Of a DNA stretch of 64,000 nucleotides, positions 18,547 to 27,043 are shown piece by piece. Each line of letters starts with the position of its first letter. Positions within the stretch are counted from its first letter, which is position 1. This DNA is from Ruminococcus sp. AM36-2AA (GTDB lineage Bacteria; Bacillota; Clostridia; Lachnospirales; Lachnospiraceae). The notes under the pieces are model-generated. The model was not told the DNA's origin and made no database searches. It worked only from the letters and a program-made list of their open reading frames with translations. The position numbers and the translations under genes were made by a program. Location of the stretch: the NCBI RefSeq assembly GCF_003461955.1, contig NZ_QTYB01000012.1, positions 62,001 to 126,000 of the forward strand. Direction: 5' to 3'.

Positions 18547-19695
18547 ATGAACAAAGAGATGAAACGCAGCTTCCGGATTTTTATTCTGAAGATCCTGGCA
18601 GTTGTTTTTGTGCTGTGTATATGTTATTTTTTATATGCATTTGTATACAGAGCAAAAACAGAACTGCCAACAAAAGCTGTGGTGACAAACAGAGGTGCTG
18701 CAGTGTATACGCTGCGGGGCCAGAAACAGATGCTTTCCCAGAAAGAGGCATTTTCCTATTTTGCCTTTGACGGAAGAGAAAAAGAGAAAGAATATGGAAC
18801 TTATGTCATTCCCGGACTGAAAAATACAAGGACGCTGCTTACGGAAAAAGGTGCCACACCGGCCATGTGCACGTCCATGACTCCTCAGGGACTGGCAGTT
18901 ACCGAAGATTATGTGCTGATCAGTGCTTACTGCAGCACACAGAAACATAATTCGGTCATCTATGTGATCGATAAAGAGAAACATAACTTTATAAAAGAAG
19001 TAGTGCTGCCTGGACAGCCTCATGTGGGAGGCCTTGCCTACGATCCGGAACATAAGATTCTGTGGTATTCTTCCAATATTAACGGAATTGCACAGGCAGT
19101 AAGCATAAAAATGGATACAATAGAAGCCTATGATTATGATGACAGTCACCTGCCGGTGGATACTTTGCAGACAGTCAGTCTTTATGGAATTGTAAGGGAT
19201 TCATTTATGACTTTTTACGAAGGGTGTCTGTATGTAGGCTGCTTTGAAAAATATAACGAAAGTGTAATTGCACGATACGGAGTTGACGCAGATGGAAATC
19301 TGATCAATACCATGGATGAGGAGCTGGGCATGGATTTTGAAATGGCAGTTCCGCTGGATTATTCCACCATATCGGAGCAGGTCCAGGGAATCGCTTTTTA
19401 CAATGACAAACTGCTGATCTCTCATTCCTTTGGAATCCTGCCATCCAGACTGGTATTTTATGAACAGTCCGACAAGCGTTTGTATGTAAATGAAAATTCG
19501 GCCAGGACCTACCGCTTTCCGGAGCGCCTGGAACAGATCGTGGTGGAGGGAGACAATCTCTATGTGATGTTTGAATCCTGTGCCTATGCATACCGTGCAT
19601 CCTCCGTAAATATTGTGGACCGGGTACTGAAGCTGAGCCTTCCGAAGATGGAGGCTTACGATGAGGAAGAAAGCCTCTTTTTTCTGTCGGAATAA
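18547..19695 (+). CDS. Membrane-anchored protein of unknown function, beta-propeller-like
   Basis: 382 aa. The basic N terminus is followed by one membrane segment (about residues 12-34), so the rest should be outside the cell. The outer part repeats a pattern of short beta-strands with similar openings: QGLAVTEDYVLISAY, GGLAYDPEHKILWYSS, QGIAFYNDKLLISHS, EQIVVEGDNLYVMFES. That pattern suggests a propeller fold (inference). I do not recognise a named family. It follows the PPTase after 25 nt, so it is probably in the same transcript as uvrD-like and PPTase genes. Confidence 0.7.
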   Translation: MNKEMKRSFRIFILKILAVVFVLCICYFLYAFVYRAKTELPTKAVVTNRGAAVYTLRGQKQMLSQKEAFSYFAFDGREKEKEYGTYVIPGLKNTRTLLTEKGATPAMCTSMTPQGLAVTEDYVLISAYCSTQKHNSVIYVIDKEKHNFIKEVVLPGQPHVGGLAYDPEHKILWYSSNINGIAQAVSIKMDTIEAYDYDDSHLPVDTLQTVSLYGIVRDSFMTFYEGCLYVGCFEKYNESVIARYGVDADGNLINTMDEELGMDFEMAVPLDYSTISEQVQGIAFYNDKLLISHSFGILPSRLVFYEQSDKRLYVNENSARTYRFPERLEQIVVEGDNLYVMFESCAYAYRASSVNIVDRVLKLSLPKMEAYDEEESLFFLSE

Positions 19696-19779
19696 AGGAA
19701 AAACAGATTTTTTCCAAAGGAGACAAAGGGTACTAAATCCTGCATGTCCGCAATATATTTAAGTGTAAGAGGTGAAAAA

Positions 19780-20712
19780 ATGGACGCAAACCAGATTCAG
19801 AACCTGTTTGCCAGCAATGTCCGCCAGCTGTTGGTGGATGCAGACCTTGATTATGATAAATTATATGAGATACGTCTCCGGGTGGGAAGACCTCTGTTTC
19901 TTACCTATGACGGGGGAGAATGTTTTCTGCGGCAGAAAGACACAGAGCCTTATCTGGTGACACGGGAGGATCTGAAGGAGACACTGGAATATGTCAGTGG
20001 TTATTCTCTGTACGCTTATGAAGACGAAATACGTCAGGGATTTTTGAGTGTACAGGGCGGACATCGTGTAGGAGTTACCGGAAAAGTGATCCTGGACGGA
20101 AACCGGGTCCGGGGAATGAAATACATTTCCTGCATCAATGTGCGGCTGGCTCATGAGATCCAGGGATGTGCCGGAGGCGTGATGCCTTATATCCAGACAC
20201 GAGAGCAGATTATGCACACATTGATCGTTTCCCCGCCCAGATGTGGGAAGACTACGCTTCTTCGGGATATCATCCGCCAGATGAGTAATGGTTGGGGAGA
20301 TATTTCCGGTGTGACAGTAGGGGTGGTAGATGAGCGAAGTGAACTTGCAGGATGTTATCAGGGAATTCCGCAGAATGATCTTGGAATGCGGACAGACATC
20401 CTGGACGGCTGTCCGAAAGCAGAGGGCATGCAGATGCTGATCCGGTCCATGTCACCGGTTGTGGTTGCTGTGGATGAGCTTGGAAAGGAAGAAGATTTCA
20501 AGGCAGTGGAAGCGGTGATCCACTGTGGCTGTCGTCTGATCGCCACTGCTCACGGTGATTCTGTGGAAGAAACGTTGTCTCAGCCGTTTTTTCAGAAGTT
20601 GTGGGAAGCGCGGGTTTTTCAAAGATATATTTTTCTTGGAAAACATGACCGTGCGGGAATTGTAGAGGGAATTTATGATGGAAACGGAAAATGCCTATGT
20701 ACAGAATTGTAG
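19780..20712 (+). CDS. spoIIIAA: Stage III sporulation protein AA (secretion-type ATPase)
   Basis: 310 aa from ATG 19780, preceded by AAGAGGTG; an in-frame ATG at 19744 lacks a site. ATPase of the type II/IV secretion family: Walker A is SPPRCGKTTLLRD, then VVDERSELAGCYQG, and Walker B VVAVDELGK. It powers or gates the mother-cell side of the SpoIIIA-SpoIIQ channel. First gene of a complete eight-gene operon reaching 24867. A SigE promoter is expected just upstream, but no convincing match is seen in the 84-nt gap. Confidence 0.95.
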   Translation: MDANQIQNLFASNVRQLLVDADLDYDKLYEIRLRVGRPLFLTYDGGECFLRQKDTEPYLVTREDLKETLEYVSGYSLYAYEDEIRQGFLSVQGGHRVGVTGKVILDGNRVRGMKYISCINVRLAHEIQGCAGGVMPYIQTREQIMHTLIVSPPRCGKTTLLRDIIRQMSNGWGDISGVTVGVVDERSELAGCYQGIPQNDLGMRTDILDGCPKAEGMQMLIRSMSPVVVAVDELGKEEDFKAVEAVIHCGCRLIATAHGDSVEETLSQPFFQKLWEARVFQRYIFLGKHDRAGIVEGIYDGNGKCLCTEL

Positions 20713-21215
20713 GATGCATTCTGCTCGTGGCGGCAGGGACCGGAATGGGATTTTCCGGAAGTATGAAGCTTTCGGAGAGAATATATACGCTTGAGATGCT
20801 GCTGCGGATGGGAATCTTCCTGAAAGGAGAGATCCGTTGCGGAAATATGTCTCTGCCGGATGCTTTTTACGGAGTTGCCGGAAGAATGGATGGAAAATAC
20901 AGGGAATTTCTCATAAGTGCTGCAGACAGGATGAAGTCTGGAACAGGAGAAACGCTCTCACAGATATGCAGGGAATGTGCAGAAACATCCCTGAAAAAAA
21001 GCTGCCTTACCTCCGGGGAAAAGGACGCTTTTTTTTCTTTGGGAGAGCATCTTGGTTATCTGGATCTGGAAATGCAGATGAAACAGCTTTCTCTATATGA
21101 GGAAAACCTGGAAGAGGAGATTTCCCGGTTAAAAGAAGAGGCCTCCGTAAAAAAGAGATTGTACCGGAGTCTGGGAATTCTGGGAGGACTGCTTCTGGCG
21201 GTGCTTTTGATATAG
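20691..21215 (+). CDS. spoIIIAB: Stage III sporulation protein AB
   Basis: 174 aa (172 if ATG 20697 is used). Membrane segments at both ends, with a cytoplasmic helical region between; resembles GspF-like half proteins. The 5' end overlaps spoIIIAA by 22 nt. Conserved pattern: LSERIYTLEMLLRM and GEKDAFFSLGEHLGYLD. Confidence 0.92.
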   Translation: MPMYRIVGCILLVAAGTGMGFSGSMKLSERIYTLEMLLRMGIFLKGEIRCGNMSLPDAFYGVAGRMDGKYREFLISAADRMKSGTGETLSQICRECAETSLKKSCLTSGEKDAFFSLGEHLGYLDLEMQMKQLSLYEENLEEEISRLKEEASVKKRLYRSLGILGGLLLAVLLI

Positions 21216-21273
21216 AGGTTTTGTCTGAACAGTGAAGATGGGACGGGCTTATTGAAGAAAAAGGAGGGAGTTT

Positions 21274-21468
21274 TTGGAGGTCAGTATCATATTTAAGATT
21301 GGGGCAGTAGGGATTCTGGTCTCTGTTCTTTCTCAGATCCTGAAGCACAGCGGAAGGGAAGAACAGGCATTTCTCGTAAGTCTTTCAGGACTTCTGATCG
21401 TGCTGTTCTGGATCGTACCGTATATCTATGAACTCTTTGAAAATATCCAGCAGCTTTTTGTTCTTTAA
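21274..21468 (+). CDS. spoIIIAC: Stage III sporulation protein AC
   Basis: 64 aa with a TTG start and an AAGGAGGGA site. Two membrane helices (IIFKIGAVGILVSVLSQIL and AFLVSLSGLLIVLFWIVPYI) linked by a short polar loop, exactly the family architecture. Part of the SpoIIIA mother-cell membrane complex. Confidence 0.93.
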   Translation: MEVSIIFKIGAVGILVSVLSQILKHSGREEQAFLVSLSGLLIVLFWIVPYIYELFENIQQLFVL

Positions 21469-21482
21469 AGGAGGTAAAAAAC

Positions 21483-21869
21483 GTGGATATTTTAAGAATT
21501 TCCATTTTGGGAACAGTGGGTGTTCTTCTGGGGATCCTTCTGAAATCACGGGCTCCTGAATATACAAGTCTGATTACTGTGGGAATCGGTCTGATGATCC
21601 TGGGCCTGGCGGCAGGAAAGATCGGATATCTTTTTCAGTCTCTTGAAAAACTGAAAGAATGTCTTCCGGTTGACGGAAGTTACATCACTACCTTGTTAAA
21701 AATGATCGGAATTACCTATATCGGACAATTTTCATCTGGTATATGTAAAGATGCCGGGTATGCTTCCACAGGGGCACAGATCGATCTGTTTTGCAGATTG
21801 TCTGTGATGGTTCTGAGTATGCCGGTACTGCTGGCACTTCTGGATACGATACAGGGATTTCTTGTATGA
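21483..21869 (+). CDS. spoIIIAD: Stage III sporulation protein AD
   Basis: 128 aa, GTG start after AAAGGAGG. Four predicted membrane segments, with the conserved YITTLLKMIGITYIGQFSSGICKDAGY block. The stop overlaps the spoIIIAE start (ATGA at 21866-21869), indicating translational coupling. Confidence 0.93.
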   Translation: MDILRISILGTVGVLLGILLKSRAPEYTSLITVGIGLMILGLAAGKIGYLFQSLEKLKECLPVDGSYITTLLKMIGITYIGQFSSGICKDAGYASTGAQIDLFCRLSVMVLSMPVLLALLDTIQGFLV

Positions 21870-23155
21870 AAAAAAAAGAAACAGATCAGAAGAGGGGATC
21901 AGAAGAAAAAAGAAGAGCAAAGGTCTGGTGGAAAGCCAGGATCGTGGTCCTGGTAATGATATGCACGGGATTGATACAGTGGCCGGAGCGGATGGATACT
22001 GGTGTAAATGGTGTTTGTGTTTTTGCACAGCCGGTATCAGGAGAAACAACAGAAGCGGATGCGGTCCGACAGGCAGACTCAGAAGGTTCTGCATCCATAG
22101 ACAATTCCCAGGAAAAACAGCTCACAGATCAGCTGGAACTTACAGATCTGCAGTCCATGGTGGATGAAATGCTTGGTGAGAACAGCTTTTCTGTTACAGA
22201 AGCTTTCCACAGGTTATTGTCCGGTGAAGAAGTGCTTTCGGAGGAGAGTGTGCGGGAATTTCTGCATAGTCTCCTTTTTTCCAGCCTTGAAAAAGAAAAA
22301 AGCCTGATCGTAAAACTGCTGCTTCTTCTCTTATTCGCGGCAGTTTTTTCCGGATTTGCAGGCGCTTTTGACAACGGACAGATCGGTGAGATCAGTTTTT
22401 ATGTTGTGTATCTTCTTGTTTTTACTTTGCTGATGAACAGCTTTTCCGGCTTAAGTGCATCACTGCTTTCCATACTGCGGTGGATCACGGAATTTATGAA
22501 AGAGCTGTCGCCGGTGTACTTTATGGCAGTGGCTGCTGCATCCGGAGCATCTACGGCTGTTGTTTTCTATCAGGGAGTACTTCTTCTGGTGTGGCTGTTT
22601 CAGTGGATACTGGAAAGTGTTTTGCTTCCTGGAGTCAGCTTGTATATACTTCTTAAGTTTGTGAATCATCTTTCCAGGGAAGAGATGCTGGGAAAGATGG
22701 CAGAACTGATCGAAACTTTGATTTCCTGGGGCCTTCGGACGCTGCTGGGGGTTGTTGCAGGACTGCAGGTAGTGCGGGGACTGGTGACTCCAGTGATGGA
22801 TTCTCTGAAAAGAAGTGCCATCGGAAAAACTGCCGGTACGCTTCCGGGGGTAGGTAATGCGGTCAATGCAGTGACAGAACTGGTGCTTACGACAGCAGTT
22901 CTTGTAAGAAACAGTCTGGGTGTGGTGTTTCTTCTTGTATTTCTGGTGGTCGGAGCCAGCCCCGTGATCCGCTACGGACTGCTGGCTCTTGTATACAGGT
23001 TTCTGGCGGCAGTGGCACAGCCGGTGTCTGATAAACGGCTTGTGGAAGTATTCAGTACCATGGGAGAAGGGTGCGCTCTTCTGATGCGGATCCTGTTTAC
23101 AGCAGAAGTTTTATGTATGTTGACATTTCTGATATTGATGGCAGGGGGAATCTGA
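21866..23155 (+). CDS. spoIIIAE: Stage III sporulation protein AE
   Basis: 429 aa from ATG 21866, which overlaps the spoIIIAD stop. Basic N terminus and a signal-like segment (VWWKARIVVLVMICTGLIQW), then a polar linker of ~100 residues and about seven membrane segments. Family patterns seen: YQGVLLLVWLFQW, LVRNSLGVVFLLVFLVVG. Core membrane component of the SpoIIIA channel complex. Confidence 0.93.
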   Translation: MKKKETDQKRGSEEKRRAKVWWKARIVVLVMICTGLIQWPERMDTGVNGVCVFAQPVSGETTEADAVRQADSEGSASIDNSQEKQLTDQLELTDLQSMVDEMLGENSFSVTEAFHRLLSGEEVLSEESVREFLHSLLFSSLEKEKSLIVKLLLLLLFAAVFSGFAGAFDNGQIGEISFYVVYLLVFTLLMNSFSGLSASLLSILRWITEFMKELSPVYFMAVAAASGASTAVVFYQGVLLLVWLFQWILESVLLPGVSLYILLKFVNHLSREEMLGKMAELIETLISWGLRTLLGVVAGLQVVRGLVTPVMDSLKRSAIGKTAGTLPGVGNAVNAVTELVLTTAVLVRNSLGVVFLLVFLVVGASPVIRYGLLALVYRFLAAVAQPVSDKRLVEVFSTMGEGCALLMRILFTAEVLCMLTFLILMAGGI

Positions 23156-23157
23156 TC

Positions 23158-23730
23158 ATGCGGCAGGAAATCTATCAGTGGATGAAAGATCTGGCTTTTT
23201 TTCATGTGCTTACTACGGCGATCCTGCATATTCTGCCGGATAAACGGTATGAACAGTATGTCCGTCTGTTTATGGGCCTTCTCCTGATACTTCTTATCTG
23301 CACGCCTGTTTTTGCTGTTGTAGGAAAAAGTCAGGAACTTCTGGAGGGATTCCGGAAAAATTACAGCCAGGAAGAACAGGAGCGGATGGAAGCGGAAGCG
23401 CAGGGGATCCGGGAAACCTTTCTGAAGGAAGCTTACGAAAGTGAGCTGAAAAAACAGGTGGAGGAGATCTTAAATGAACAGAAGATTTTTTGTGGGGAAA
23501 TTGAAGTGGATATGGAGAAAAATCTCCGGGTGATCATAAGGTTTTCTGAGAAGATCACGGAAAAGCAGAAGGAGGCGGTACAAGATGGGTGTGAAAGGAT
23601 CTGCGGACTCGGAAAAGATCAGTATCAGATCCTGGATCCTGGCGATGGGGTGGAAGGAGTGGGGAATAGTACTTCTTCTGGGGATACTTCTGCTGGTGGC
23701 AGGGCTTCCGGTAACCCAGAAAAGCAGTAA
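23158..23730 (+). CDS. spoIIIAF: Stage III sporulation protein AF
   Basis: 190 aa from ATG 23158, two bases after the spoIIIAE stop. Two N-terminal membrane segments (LAFFHVLTTAILHI, VRLFMGLLLILLICTPVFAVV) and a soluble domain with the ring-building-like fold of the family. The last ~48 codons run in a different frame inside the spoIIIAG gene, a 146-nt overlap. That extension is Gly/Ser-rich (GNSTSSGDTSAGGRASG). Confidence 0.9.
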   Translation: MRQEIYQWMKDLAFFHVLTTAILHILPDKRYEQYVRLFMGLLLILLICTPVFAVVGKSQELLEGFRKNYSQEEQERMEAEAQGIRETFLKEAYESELKKQVEEILNEQKIFCGEIEVDMEKNLRVIIRFSEKITEKQKEAVQDGCERICGLGKDQYQILDPGDGVEGVGNSTSSGDTSAGGRASGNPEKQ

Positions 23731-24010
23731 GAATGCGAATACCCAGGTGTCTGAAAAAACAAGACTGGAGAGCCGCCTGGAGGAACTGCTTTCCAACGTG
23801 GAAGGAGTCGGAGAGGTGGAAGTGATCATTATGACCGGAGATGAAGGAAATACGGATGGTTTTTCCATAAGCAGCAAAAATGAAGTGACCGGCGTGCTAG
23901 TGGCTGCCCAGGGGGCGGGCAGCGCAGTGACAGTTCAGAATATTCAGCAGGCAATTATGGCATTATTTCAGATTGACGCCCATAAAATTAGAGTAATGAA
24001 AATGAAATGA
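23585..24010 (+). CDS. spoIIIAG: Stage III sporulation protein AG
   Basis: 141 aa. ATG 23585 is nine bases after AAGGAGG, so this start is preferred although it lies within spoIIIAF; ATG 23645 has no site. One membrane segment (WGIVLLLGILLLVAGLPV), then a short ring-building domain with LSNVEGVGEVEVIIM. It is shorter than Bacillus SpoIIIAG (229 aa), lacking part of the beta-triangle insertion. SpoIIIAG forms the large ring in the intermembrane space. Confidence 0.92.
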   Translation: MGVKGSADSEKISIRSWILAMGWKEWGIVLLLGILLLVAGLPVTQKSSKNANTQVSEKTRLESRLEELLSNVEGVGEVEVIIMTGDEGNTDGFSISSKNEVTGVLVAAQGAGSAVTVQNIQQAIMALFQIDAHKIRVMKMK

Positions 24011-24021
24011 GGAGAGTAGAA

Positions 24022-24867
24022 GTGAAAAAGATCATGAAGAAAAACCAGGTAATCATCACCTCGCTGGCCATTTTGATCGCGGTGGCCGGGTATCTGAATT
24101 TCGCAGATGTGGATCTGGGATTTAAAGATAAGGAGGCAAGCACCGACAGCAGCAGTATCCTGGACGATGTGAATTATGACCTGACCGATGAAACAGCCCT
24201 TCTGGATGAGAACGGGGCAGATGGCACAACCCAGTCGGAGGTGATGGATACCGCATCTCCGGGCGAAGCCGTACTTACCGGTGCGTCGGATTTTGCGGCG
24301 CAGGCGAAAATCAGCAGAGAACAGGTGCGCTCTCAGAACAAGGCGGACCTGCAGGCGATCATCAGCAATAAGGATATCAGCGATGAAGAAAAACAGAATG
24401 CCATCAATACCATGGTTTCCATGACAGATCTTACAGAAAAAGAGTCGGCAGCAGAACTTCTTCTGGAAGCGAAGGGCTTTGAGAATGTGATCGTAAATCT
24501 GACGGGAGAAACTGCGGATGTGGTAGTGCCGGATGCGGATCTTGAAGATGTAAAACGTGCACAGATCGAGGATATTGTAAAACGGAAAACCGGTGTGGCA
24601 GCAGAGAGTATTGTGATCACGCCTCTGAGCCAGAGTAAAGAAGCGGCAGATGATAATACATCAGATGCCCCGGATACAGCAGCGGACGCAGCAGGTGCGG
24701 AAAATGCCACAGACACAAAAGATACAGCGGGGAGTGAGGGCAATGAAGCGCAGGATACCGCTGCATCAGCAGAAAGTGATCCTGCAGATTCAGGATCAGA
24801 GGACAAAGAGACAGCAGCAGGTGCTCAGAATGATCCTACCATTGATACAGAGGGAATTTACGACTGA
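24022..24867 (+). CDS. spoIIIAH: Stage III sporulation protein AH
   Basis: 281 aa from GTG 24022, placed seven bases after GAGGAG; ATG 24007 overlaps the spoIIIAG stop and has no site. One membrane helix (VIITSLAILIAVAGYL), an acidic linker, and the ring-building domain (INTMVSMTDLTEKESAAELLLEAKGFENVIV) that partners SpoIIQ or its clostridial equivalent. The last ~75 residues are a disordered Asp/Ala/Thr/Ser/Glu-rich tail absent from Bacillus SpoIIIAH. Last gene of the operon. Confidence 0.92.
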   Translation: MKKIMKKNQVIITSLAILIAVAGYLNFADVDLGFKDKEASTDSSSILDDVNYDLTDETALLDENGADGTTQSEVMDTASPGEAVLTGASDFAAQAKISREQVRSQNKADLQAIISNKDISDEEKQNAINTMVSMTDLTEKESAAELLLEAKGFENVIVNLTGETADVVVPDADLEDVKRAQIEDIVKRKTGVAAESIVITPLSQSKEAADDNTSDAPDTAADAAGAENATDTKDTAGSEGNEAQDTAASAESDPADSGSEDKETAAGAQNDPTIDTEGIYD

Positions 24868-24873
24868 ATTGCC

Positions 24874-24903
24874 TTGACAGCAAAGCCTTGTCTATACTAG
24901 AAT
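24874..24903 (+). promoter_or_regulatory. Promoter of prfC
   Basis: TTGACA (24874-24879), 18 nt and TAGAAT (24898-24903). It separates vegetative prfC from the sporulation operon. Confidence 0.6.
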
Positions 24904-24954
24904 AGGTAAGGTTATAGTAAAATAGAGATATCAGAGAATATACAGGAGGCTCAC

Positions 24955-26544
24955 GTGTCGAAGTATACGAAAGAAATAGAAAAAAGAAGAACTTTTGCCA
25001 TCATCTCCCATCCGGATGCCGGTAAAACAACATTGACAGAAAAATTTCTGCTGTATGGAGGGGCCATCAATCTGGCCGGAAGCGTAAAAGGTAAGGCTAC
25101 GGCCCGCCATGCAGTATCAGACTGGATGGAGATCGAGAAGGAGCGAGGTATTTCCGTCACCTCTTCCGTACTTCAGTTCCATTATGACGGATATTGTATC
25201 AACATTCTGGATACACCGGGACATCAGGATTTCTCCGAGGATACTTACCGTACACTGATGGCAGCGGATTCCGCAGTCATGGTCATCGATGGTTCCAAAG
25301 GTGTTGAGGCACAGACACGTAAACTTTTTAAAGTCTGTGTTATGAGACACATCCCGATCTTTACTTTTATCAATAAGATGGACCGAGATGCAAATGATAC
25401 GTTTGATCTTCTGGATGAGATCGAAAAAGAGCTTGGTATTGCTACTTGTCCGATCAACTGGCCGATTGGTTCCGGTAAGAAATTCCGAGGAGTTTTTGAC
25501 CGTAATACAAAGAAGATCCTTACCTTCTCCGATACACAAAAAGGTACCAAGGAAGGTGTGATCGAAGAGATCGATATTGATGATCCGCATGCAGATGAGA
25601 TCATGGATCCGGAGCAGAAAGAGCAGCTGATGGAAGAAATTGAGCTTCTGGATGGCGCAAGTGCGGAGTTTTCCCAGGAAGAAGTCAGCAAAGGACAGCT
25701 GACACCGGTATTTTTCGGTTCCGCTCTTACTAACTTCGGTGTGGAGACATTCCTGGAGCATTTCCTGAAGATGACCACCTCTCCGCTTCCGAGAACTGCT
25801 GACTGCGGACCGATAGATCCGATGAGCGATGATTTTTCAGCCTTTGTATTTAAGATCCAGGCAAATATGAACAAGGCTCACAGAGACCGTATCGCATTTA
25901 TGAGGATCTGTTCCGGCAAGTTTGACGCGACCAAGGAAGTTTATCATGTTCAGGGTGACAAGAAAATGCGCCTTCTTCAGCCGCAGCAGATGATGGCGGA
26001 ATCCCGCCATGTTGTGGACGAGGCTTATGCAGGAGATATCATCGGTGTCTTTGATCCGGGTATCTTTTCCATTGGAGATACGATCTGTACGCCTGGAAAG
26101 AAATTTGCTTTTGAAGGAATCCCGACTTTCGCACCGGAGCATTTTGCACGTGTACGTCAGATCGATACCATGAAGAGAAAACAGTTTGTAAAAGGTATCA
26201 ACCAGATCGCTCAGGAAGGTGCGATCCAGATATTCCAGGAGTTTAATACCGGTATGGAAGAGATCATCGTGGGCGTTGTAGGTGTCCTTCAGTTTGATGT
26301 CCTGAAATATCGTCTGGAGAATGAGTATAATGTAGATATCCGCCTTGAAACACTTCCATATGAGCATATCCGCTGGATCGCCAACAAGGAAGCTGTGAAA
26401 GTAGACAAGATCGTGGGAACTTCAGATATGAAGAAAGTCACAGATCTTAAGGGAAATCCGCTGCTTCTCTTTGTCAATGCATGGAGCGTTGGTATGGTTG
26501 AGGACAGAAACCCGGATCTGGTACTGACAGAATTCAGTAAATAA
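24955..26544 (+). CDS. prfC: Peptide chain release factor 3
   Basis: 529 aa, GTG start with AGGAGG at 24943. GTPase motifs: G1 SHPDAGKTTLTEK, G2/G3 ERGISVTSS and DTPGHQDF, G4 NKMDR. The length and C-terminal domains fit RF3 rather than EF-G or TetM-type protection proteins. It recycles RF1/RF2 from terminating ribosomes. It lies between spoIIIA and asp23-nusB, an insertion in an otherwise common gene order. Confidence 0.94.
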   Translation: MSKYTKEIEKRRTFAIISHPDAGKTTLTEKFLLYGGAINLAGSVKGKATARHAVSDWMEIEKERGISVTSSVLQFHYDGYCINILDTPGHQDFSEDTYRTLMAADSAVMVIDGSKGVEAQTRKLFKVCVMRHIPIFTFINKMDRDANDTFDLLDEIEKELGIATCPINWPIGSGKKFRGVFDRNTKKILTFSDTQKGTKEGVIEEIDIDDPHADEIMDPEQKEQLMEEIELLDGASAEFSQEEVSKGQLTPVFFGSALTNFGVETFLEHFLKMTTSPLPRTADCGPIDPMSDDFSAFVFKIQANMNKAHRDRIAFMRICSGKFDATKEVYHVQGDKKMRLLQPQQMMAESRHVVDEAYAGDIIGVFDPGIFSIGDTICTPGKKFAFEGIPTFAPEHFARVRQIDTMKRKQFVKGINQIAQEGAIQIFQEFNTGMEEIIVGVVGVLQFDVLKYRLENEYNVDIRLETLPYEHIRWIANKEAVKVDKIVGTSDMKKVTDLKGNPLLLFVNAWSVGMVEDRNPDLVLTEFSK

Positions 26545-26568
26545 GCCCTTTTATTTCATAACATTTTT

Positions 26569-26577
26569 TGGTATAAT
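26569..26577 (+). promoter_or_regulatory. Extended -10 promoter before asp23
   Basis: TGGTATAAT with a T-rich -35 region (acattttt); about 48 nt before the start. Confidence 0.5.
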
Positions 26578-26624
26578 AGTATAAAATTACGAACAAAAAT
26601 ATTATATCCGTAGGAGGGTTTCCC

Positions 26625-27011
26625 ATGGCAGAAAAAAGAACAACATATAAGATACAGGATCTGGGCGGAATCGGTGAAGTCCACATTGCAGATGAGGTTG
26701 TTGCGATCGTTGCAGGACTTGCGGCAACAGACGTGGATGGAGTTGCTTCCATGGCAGGAAATATCACCAATGAGCTGGTAAGTAAACTTGGAAAGAAGAA
26801 CCTGTCCAAGGGTGTGAGAGTAACCATTCTGGAAGGCGTCGTTACCGTGGATCTGTCACTGAATATCGAGTATGGCAGAAACATTCTTGAGACAAGCAAG
26901 AAGGTTCAGGAGAAAGTGAAATCCGCTATCGAGAATATGACAGGACTTGAGGTTGCAGATGTAAATATTCATATTGCCAGCGTGGATATGGAGAACGAAA
27001 AAGGAAAGTAA
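26625..27011 (+). CDS. Asp23/Gls24 family envelope stress protein
   Basis: 128 aa with the Asp23 core: IADEVVAIVAGLAATDVDGVASM, VTVDLSLNIEYG and ENMTGLEVADVNIHI. Members are small cytosolic or membrane-associated proteins tied to envelope stress; the YqhY-type member encoded before nusB is linked to acetyl-CoA carboxylase in Bacillus, and this position matches YqhY. Ribosome site GTAGGAGGG. Confidence 0.9.
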   Translation: MAEKRTTYKIQDLGGIGEVHIADEVVAIVAGLAATDVDGVASMAGNITNELVSKLGKKNLSKGVRVTILEGVVTVDLSLNIEYGRNILETSKKVQEKVKSAIENMTGLEVADVNIHIASVDMENEKGK

Positions 27012-27026
27012 ACCTTTCCTTTTTTC
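27000..27026 (+). terminator. Hairpin overlapping asp23 stop, before nusB
   Basis: aaggaaag (27001-27008) pairs with ctttcctt (27014-27021), then TTTTT. The taa stop at 27009-27011 lies in the loop. It probably acts as a partial terminator, lowering transcription into nusB. Confidence 0.65.
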
Positions 27027-27043
27027 CGTCTTAGGAGGAAATT

